Positions 5,733-9,756 of a DNA stretch of 9,756 nucleotides are shown piece after piece. Under the pieces are notes generated by a model. That model saw nothing but the letters and a program-made list of their open reading frames with translations, had not been told where the DNA came from and searched no databases. The translations under genes and the position numbers were made by a program. Every line of letters begins with the position of its first letter. The stretch's first letter is position 1. This DNA is from Candidatus Parvarchaeota archaeon (GTDB lineage: Archaea; Micrarchaeota; Micrarchaeia; Anstonellales; VGKX01), in the NCBI GenBank assembly GCA_016866895.1, contig VGKX01000027.1, positions 1-9,756 of the forward strand, read 5' to 3'.

Positions 5733-7007
5733 ATGGCCGCAAACAGGGGAAAAGAGCACGGGCAAAACCAGCACGATCATTCAAGCCAGCACGCTGCCTC
5801 CAAAAATGCACACCCGGCGCACCACCAGCATACTGACTCGCACGGGGCGCACCAGGCACACCATCATGCGGCACACCACGCAGCAAACGGCCTGAAAAAA
5901 TACCTGCCGCAGATTGCCCTGCTTGCAGTATTGATTGTTGCGGTATTTTTCTTCCTCCAGGGAAACAGGATACCAGGAATGCAGCCGCCGCAGGAGGGCA
6001 AGGACATTGCAATTATTACAATTACCGCCCCCGGCTGCCTTGAGTGCTCAAGCCTCAATACGCAGCTAGGACCTGTTATGACAGAGGCAAATCTTAGATT
6101 TGACGAGAAGAACTATGCATACAACTCAAAGGAGGGCAAGGAGCTTGTTGCAAAATACGGGATAAAAAAGGCTCCAGCGGCAATAATCACAGGCAAGATT
6201 GACAACCTGACTTCAACAATAGGCTGGATTAAAAAGCCTGATGCGCTTTTGTTTGCAAACCCCGCACTTCCATATTATGACATTGAAATGGGAAAGCGAG
6301 TAGGCGTTGTTGAGGCAACGATAGTTGCTGCAAAAAGCTGCACACAGTGCTCTGACATAACACAGCTTGTGGCAGCACTGAAAAACAACGGAATGGTCTT
6401 TGGAAAGCAGGTCACTTATGACATTGGGAGCAAGGAAGGCAAGGATATTGCAGCCAAATACGGTCTTGACTTTGCACCTTTTGCAGTCTTTTCCGAGGAC
6501 TTTGCAGCATACGAAAACATGGCTGCGCAGTGGAGCAGAATTGGAAAAGTGCAGGATGGAAAATATGTTTTCACGCTGAAGGTCCCCCCATACTACGATT
6601 TTGCCCAAAACAGGACACGGGGGATTTTGAGCATGATAGTGCTCAAGGACGCAAAGTGCGCAAACTGCTCAGACATGTCGCTTTTCAAAACCAGCCTTGA
6701 AGGGGCGGGCGTGAAAATAGCCGAGCTGAAAAAATACGACATATCTGAAAAGGAAGGCCAGGAACTTGCAGCCAAGTACAGTGTAAAGGCGCTTCCGACA
6801 TTTTTCCTTGTTGGCGACTGGCAGGCATATGGAGAGCAGTTTGAAGGCAACCTGAGGCAAGGGGGCACAGTAGAGCAGGACAACACGTTTGTCTTCAGGA
6901 ACTACGAAATAATAGTCCCGGCCCCTGTTTATGAGCCTTATGAGACCGGTAATGCTGCACCAAAATCCCAGGAAGGCCAGATAGGGATAACAATACTGCC
7001 AAAATAA
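5733..7007 (+). CDS. Membrane-anchored protein with His-rich tail and three thioredoxin-like domains
   Basis: 424 residues. Residues 1-50 hold 15 histidines (for example AHHHAAHH). KK at 55-56 and a single membrane helix (57-77) predict a cytoplasmic N-terminus and an extracytoplasmic remainder. Three repeated domains of about 100 residues follow, each with a CxxC near its start (C102-C105 CLEC, C203-C206 CTQC, C309-C312 CANC). Each has a matching KEG-x-x-(L/I)-A-(A/V)-KY helix and a likely cis-Pro (P148, P249, P355), the layout of thioredoxin-like folds. Linkers share PYYD. A role in extracytoplasmic thiol-disulfide exchange or in metal handling through the His tail is inferred. ATG 5733 has GGTGA at 4 nt. 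It is divergent from the PLP enzyme gene. Confidence 0.88.
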   Translation: MAANRGKEHGQNQHDHSSQHAASKNAHPAHHQHTDSHGAHQAHHHAAHHAANGLKKYLPQIALLAVLIVAVFFFLQGNRIPGMQPPQEGKDIAIITITAPGCLECSSLNTQLGPVMTEANLRFDEKNYAYNSKEGKELVAKYGIKKAPAAIITGKIDNLTSTIGWIKKPDALLFANPALPYYDIEMGKRVGVVEATIVAAKSCTQCSDITQLVAALKNNGMVFGKQVTYDIGSKEGKDIAAKYGLDFAPFAVFSEDFAAYENMAAQWSRIGKVQDGKYVFTLKVPPYYDFAQNRTRGILSMIVLKDAKCANCSDMSLFKTSLEGAGVKIAELKKYDISEKEGQELAAKYSVKALPTFFLVGDWQAYGEQFEGNLRQGGTVEQDNTFVFRNYEIIVPAPVYEPYETGNAAPKSQEGQIGITILPK

Positions 7008-7028
7008 GGAAGAGTGTGTAGAAACGAC

Positions 7029-7097
7029 AGGCCTAGGGATAAATTGCCTACTTGAAAAATTTGCCAGGCCTTTTTGCCTATCTTTTTTCTTTTCCAG
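7029..7097 (+). terminator. Probable terminator after the thioredoxin-repeat gene
   Basis: AGGCCT (7029-7034) and AGGCCT (7066-7071) can pair as a stem, followed by TTTTTGCC and a T-rich run (TCTTTTTTCTTTTCC, 7081-7095). It lies between convergent genes and overlaps the end region of the minus-strand gene that stops at 7100. Confidence 0.45.
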
Positions 7098-7099
7098 CT

Positions 7100-7591
7100 T
7101 TAGGGTTGGGGGGCTTTTTCAGCTTCCAAGCTTTTTGAGAATTTTCCAATTAGTTGCACAAGCAAGCCGTTTTGGTCCTTGATTATGACCGATTTTCCCG
7201 ACTTTCTTGCCTTCAAGCCAAGCCGCAGCAAGAGAAGTTCATCTGAAGCATCCGCATGCAAAAACATGATATTGCCCGCTTCGTCAAGCTTCCCGCACGA
7301 GTCAAACAAGCCTGCAAGAAATGCCGCAGAGTAGTCGTTTTTGTGCTTGAAAACTTCAAGCTGGCGGCCTAGCACCTGCTCAAAATACGCCTTGTACGCA
7401 GAGTGGAAAAAAAAGGCCGAGTCTCCTGAAACCAGGACTTTGCCTGTCGGGGGAAGCTTAAGCTGCTTTGCGCACAGGCAGAATGCATCAACAAGCCCCC
7501 TGCTTCCCCTAACCCCGATTCCTTTTGCTATCCGCGCCCCCTTCCATAAGCCGATGAAGTAGGCAAGGTTGGGCGTTAGTTTGAATTTCAT
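7100..7591 (-). CDS. LAGLIDADG-family protein lacking catalytic acids
   Basis: A 163-residue protein with two motifs in the LAGLIDADG pattern: LAYFIGLWKGAR (9-20) and LAGLFDSCGKL (92-102). In active homing endonucleases of this family each motif ends in an acidic residue that binds the metal (..GDG or ..DADG). Here those positions are A19 and C99, so DNA cleavage is unlikely. The fold may be kept for DNA or RNA binding, as in the LAGLIDADG domain of bacterial WhiA regulators. It stands alone, not inside a host gene or intron. It has no SD, and a TATA-like palindrome about 26 bp upstream suggests a leaderless transcript. The family call rests on the motifs and would benefit from profile support. 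Confidence 0.68.
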   Translation of the reverse strand: MKFKLTPNLAYFIGLWKGARIAKGIGVRGSRGLVDAFCLCAKQLKLPPTGKVLVSGDSAFFFHSAYKAYFEQVLGRQLEVFKHKNDYSAAFLAGLFDSCGKLDEAGNIMFLHADASDELLLLRLGLKARKSGKSVIIKDQNGLLVQLIGKFSKSLEAEKAPQP

Positions 7592-7611
7592 GAGTTGTTT
7601 TTTAGCAAGCT

Positions 7612-7623
7612 GTTTAATTAAAC
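7612..7623 (-). promoter_or_regulatory. TATA-like palindrome of the LAGLIDADG-like gene
   Basis: GTTTAATTAAAC, a perfect palindrome, is centred about 26 bp from the ATG at 7591. This spacing would put the transcription start at or beside the ATG, consistent with a leaderless mRNA and the absence of an SD. Confidence 0.4.
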
Positions 7624-7624
7624 A

Positions 7625-8089
7625 CTACTTCCCCTTTCTTTCTGATAACACGTCATATATGTCATAGTCCAGCCTTCCGTTTTTCTCCAGCCATTGAGCC
7701 ATTTGCCTGACTAACCTTTGCTTTATTTCCAGGTATTTCTCGCGAGGCATCTCAATATTCCCAATCGCGAACCGCTTGCTTTTTGTGTTGAAGCAGAACA
7801 TGCAGTTGTCAAGGTTCTCGCAGTTGTGGCAAAAGTACGAGTCAGTGCAGTTTTTGCAGCTATCCATCTCAAAGCAGCGCTGCATGTTCACACAGTTGTA
7901 GGCATGAATTGTAAAGCCTGTTTTCAGCACCCTGTAAGCTCCGAACAAGGCCTCGCAGTCCATTGTTGAAAAATTAAATGCTGCGTTTTTTGTTGTGAAA
8001 GGGTCAAACGAGTCGGAAACGTTTGCGCAATCCAAATACACTGCAGTGTTTTCAACCCCTAAGTTTTTTCCCTCGACAAAGGTGGGCAC
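7625..8089 (-). CDS. Cys-rich protein, possibly 5'-truncated
   Basis: 154 residues with ten cysteines, clustered in the middle as CxxxxxCxxxxxCxxCxxxxxCxxCxxxxxCxxC (66-99, containing CKNC, CHNC and CMFC). A segment MPREKYLEIKQRLVRQ (114-129) follows. Long Cys-rich proteins with similar C-x-x-C spacing and a trailing (E/K)EY-K segment occur in uncultured archaea and candidate-phylum bacteria; their function is unknown to me and metal binding is a guess. The only in-frame start ahead of the conserved part is GTG 8089, without SD. The frame is open 10 codons further up to a TAG. The sequence begins abruptly, as if the front of a longer protein were missing. It may be a gene remnant. Confidence 0.6.
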   Translation of the reverse strand: MPTFVEGKNLGVENTAVYLDCANVSDSFDPFTTKNAAFNFSTMDCEALFGAYRVLKTGFTIHAYNCVNMQRCFEMDSCKNCTDSYFCHNCENLDNCMFCFNTKSKRFAIGNIEMPREKYLEIKQRLVRQMAQWLEKNGRLDYDIYDVLSERKGK

Positions 8090-8136
8090 AAAGTAGGTGC
8101 GGGAAGAGGATGTTGGAGGCTAGAGGTGGAAAAAGC

Positions 8137-8217
8137 TTATTTCTGTGGCTTGGACGGCTTGAGCGGCCCAAGGCGCTTCCACAGGTAGTTGAAATGGCTT
8201 AGTAAAACGAAGTTCAT
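8137..8217 (-). pseudogene. Duplicated tail of a TrmB-like gene (remnant)
   Basis: A 26-codon frame right after the trmB-like stop reads MNFVLLSHFNYLWKRLGP and ends KPSKPQK. It repeats the tail of the TrmB-like protein (YLGYFRYLWKRI) and is similar to it at DNA level (ATTTCA...TGTGGAAG in both), in a different frame. There is no SD. Best read as what is left of a second, tandem TrmB-like gene or of a duplicated 3' end. A frameshifted longer C-terminus of the intact gene is the alternative. Confidence 0.5.
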
Positions 8218-8221
8218 GGCG

Positions 8222-8947
8222 TCAAATTCTCTTCCACAAATACCTGAAATACCCCAGATAGTTCCTGCTTATCTCCGCGTTTTGTATCTCAAATGCGAAT
8301 GGCGGCTCCACCCAGAAGAGGTTCACCACCCTATCCCCGAAAACCAATATAACATTGGGCGAATCAAATTCAGGCGGCAGCACCTTCTTTTCGTAATATT
8401 CAAGCTTCGCAGGCTGGGCTGCGAACATTCTCTTGGTCAAAATGTCATGCCACCTGATTTTCCTTTTCTCGCGCTTGCTGTTCCAAAGACGCCACCACTC
8501 CTCCCCCACGTATTTCCTCATGCCCCAGTTGCCGCCGATAAAATAGTGGTCGGGGTAATCCAGCATCTCATTGAAAAGCGCCTTTATCCCGTCCTTGCCG
8601 CGATATGCCTGCACGTTCACCTTTGCCTTTGCCTGCGAATACTGCGCGGCCATTTTCGGAAGCTCACTTTCCACGGCGGCTTTCCTCTCCTCTATCTCAT
8701 GCCCCTGCCTGCCAAGAAACTCCAACAAGTTCTTCGGATGCGTCAGTTTGTAGACCTTGCGCCTGTTCTCCTCGTAATAGGAAACCAGCCCCTTGTTGAT
8801 GAGCTTGTTTATGGTGTCATAGACGTTGCGCCTTTCAATTCCCGCCCGCTCATGTATCTCCTGCAGGCTCAGGCTGCCCCCATCAAGCAGCACGGCATAG
8901 ACCTTTCCCTCGCCTTTTGACAGCCCTGCCTTCTCAAGAATTTCCAT
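8222..8947 (-). CDS. TrmB-family transcriptional regulator
   Basis: 241 residues. The N-terminal winged helix (about 5-70: LSKGEGKVYAVLLDGG, IHERAGIERRNVYDTINKL, GLVSYY) is typical of TrmB-family regulators. A coiled segment (about 75-105) follows, then a C-terminal effector-type domain beginning VQAYRGKDGIKALFNEML (about 111-128), which in this family senses a ligand such as a sugar. The ligand cannot be read from the sequence. The ATG has GAGG 6 nt upstream. It is divergent from the orphan gene at 9052, and a 21-bp palindrome between them is the probable binding site, so it may control itself and that neighbour. The length is close to the short TrmB-like group. Confidence 0.9.
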   Translation of the reverse strand: MEILEKAGLSKGEGKVYAVLLDGGSLSLQEIHERAGIERRNVYDTINKLINKGLVSYYEENRRKVYKLTHPKNLLEFLGRQGHEIEERKAAVESELPKMAAQYSQAKAKVNVQAYRGKDGIKALFNEMLDYPDHYFIGGNWGMRKYVGEEWWRLWNSKREKRKIRWHDILTKRMFAAQPAKLEYYEKKVLPPEFDSPNVILVFGDRVVNLFWVEPPFAFEIQNAEISRNYLGYFRYLWKRI

Positions 8948-8967
8948 TTCATCCCTCTATTCCATTA

Positions 8968-8988
8968 GTGGTATTGTTACAATGCCAC
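8968..8988. promoter_or_regulatory. 21-bp palindrome, candidate operator of the TrmB-like regulator
   Basis: Arms GTGGTATTGT and ACAATGCCAC flank a single T and are complementary at 9 of 10 positions, the tenth being a G-T type mismatch. The site is 21-41 bp before the regulator ATG and about 6 bp before the AT-rich TATA of the divergent gene. It would overlap the regulator's start site, a repressor position, and lie upstream of the other gene's TATA, where it could act either way. Confidence 0.62.
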
Positions 8989-8990
8989 AG

Positions 8991-9001
8991 AATATTAAAT
9001 A
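8991..9001. promoter_or_regulatory. Shared TATA region of the divergent TrmB-like and orphan genes
   Basis: AATATTAAATA reads TTAAATA on plus and TTTAATATT on minus. Starts would fall near 9024 (plus, leader about 28 nt) and near 8970 (minus, leader about 23 nt). Both leaders contain the SD of their gene, so one AT-rich element may serve both directions. Confidence 0.45.
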
Positions 9002-9051
9002 CTCCTTCTTCCATAAATAAACATAGAAAAGCACAATGGAGGCTGGTGAAA

Positions 9052-9744
9052 ATGGAAATGAAAACACAAAAAGTTGTCAGGATTGCAGAACCTATGGGCA
9101 TGTTTGGCAAGACACAGCGGCAGGTAGTTGAGATTGCGAACCAGTGCAGGTTCAGTCTTCTCACCAACAAGGAGTTTGACAAGAGGCTGGTAAAGACGGG
9201 GTTTAGGCGGTTAACAGCAGGAATTTCGCCGTTTGTAGAACAAACCTTCCCGGCATGGTCAGCCACCATGGGCGCATACGAGGCGCCGGGCAAAATGCTT
9301 GCAAGCACCATTCAGTATGCTGACTCGGACACTAAAACCAATTTTGTTTTTGAAGTTCCTGCAAGATTTCAGGGCGCAAAAGATATCATTCTTGCAGTAA
9401 GCCAAACGCTTGACTCTTATGGGTGGTCGCTCATCACGTATGAGGACAAGGGCGGGAACGACGTGCTTGTCAAGGTCCATGACCAGTCAAAAATAAAGGC
9501 AATAACGGCTTTCCCAAGTAGCAACGGCTGGTACATGTCTGACCCAGAGTTTGGCATCCCAACCGGGAAAGAAGTCGATTCTTCAAGTTCCAAAGCACGT
9601 TTTCTCTCGCGGCTTGATGGCAGCCCTTACGTTGGCCTTGCTACTCGCTGGTATCTCGAACACGACAGCGACCTCAAGCGTTACGTCGACTTCAGCCAGC
9701 AGCCATCCCACCGCTTCGGTGCGCTTGTTTTGGCGCCAGAATAG
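9052..9744 (+). CDS. Orphan soluble protein, divergent from the TrmB-like gene
   Basis: A 230-residue protein I do not recognise. It has no signal peptide, membrane helix or clear catalytic motif. Features seen: a basic N-terminus (MEMKTQKVVRIAEP), a central part with VFEVPARFQGAKDIILAVSQTLDSYGW (split as VFEVPARFQG and AKDIILAVSQ) suggesting alternating strands and helix, and a Ser-rich stretch (175-180). The frame is open back to 8917, but I start at ATG 9052, served by GGAGG (9038-9042, 9 nt); ATG 9058 with GGTGA is a close alternative. The last 40 codons use more CGC, CTC, GAC and TAC than the rest. Its position suggests control by the TrmB-like regulator. Confidence 0.8.
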   Translation: MEMKTQKVVRIAEPMGMFGKTQRQVVEIANQCRFSLLTNKEFDKRLVKTGFRRLTAGISPFVEQTFPAWSATMGAYEAPGKMLASTIQYADSDTKTNFVFEVPARFQGAKDIILAVSQTLDSYGWSLITYEDKGGNDVLVKVHDQSKIKAITAFPSSNGWYMSDPEFGIPTGKEVDSSSSKARFLSRLDGSPYVGLATRWYLEHDSDLKRYVDFSQQPSHRFGALVLAPE

Positions 9745-9756
9745 AGCAAATCGCCA

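Noticed and set aside
7100..7591. Active homing endonuclease or mobile intron
   Set aside because: Both catalytic acidic positions are replaced, and no host gene, intron or intein boundary surrounds it.
8189..8920. Plus-strand frame of 243 codons opposite the TrmB-like gene
   Set aside because: It is the antisense shadow of a clear TrmB-family gene, with no own SD or family features.
8917..9051. Upstream extension of the orphan gene at 9052
   Set aside because: The extension runs antisense to the TrmB-like gene start and through the palindrome and TATA; SD sites lie just before ATG 9052 and 9058.

Overview
The window is archaeal. It carries a RadA recombinase with an N-terminal helix-hairpin-helix domain and no introns. 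It also has a TrmB-type regulator, Shine-Dalgarno sites matching the archaeal anti-SD (GGAGGTGA, GGTGA), TATA boxes about 26 bp ahead of inferred start sites, and apparently leaderless or nearly leaderless genes. Base composition is moderate. The lineage cannot be fixed from sequence alone; small size, many orphan genes and a Cys-rich orphan would fit a DPANN-like or other uncultured archaeon (inference).

Left part (1-3928), almost all on the minus strand. The first 180 bases are ambiguous: a partial gene end on plus, a competing partial gene start on minus, and several hairpins. Next comes a VapB/VapC toxin-antitoxin pair with a long palindrome over its promoter. Two transcription units follow that share one unusual design. 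Each starts with nearly the same promoter, 5' leader and perfect GGAGGTGA site, then a small orphan gene with the same 25-residue Gly/Ser-rich N-terminus, then an unrelated second gene. One unit is orphan A plus radA; the other is orphan B plus an 8-helix membrane protein. The leader cassette is duplicated, while the downstream halves of the small proteins and the partner genes differ.

Middle (3929-7100). A tandem array of 76-77 bp hairpin-forming units fills the gap between promoter B and a PLP-dependent enzyme resembling methionine gamma-lyase. Divergent from that enzyme is a membrane-anchored protein with a histidine-rich cytoplasmic tail and three extracytoplasmic thioredoxin-like domains, each with a CxxC.

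Right part (7100-9756). This stretch looks partly decayed or domesticated. It holds a small LAGLIDADG-type protein that has lost both catalytic acidic residues, a Cys-rich ORF without a good start, and a short duplicated tail of the TrmB gene. The intact TrmB-like regulator follows. A 21-bp near-perfect palindrome separates it from a divergent orphan gene and is a good candidate operator for both. The strongest leads are the duplicated promoter/N-terminus cassette, the triple-thioredoxin/His-tail protein, the dead LAGLIDADG protein and the hairpin repeat array.
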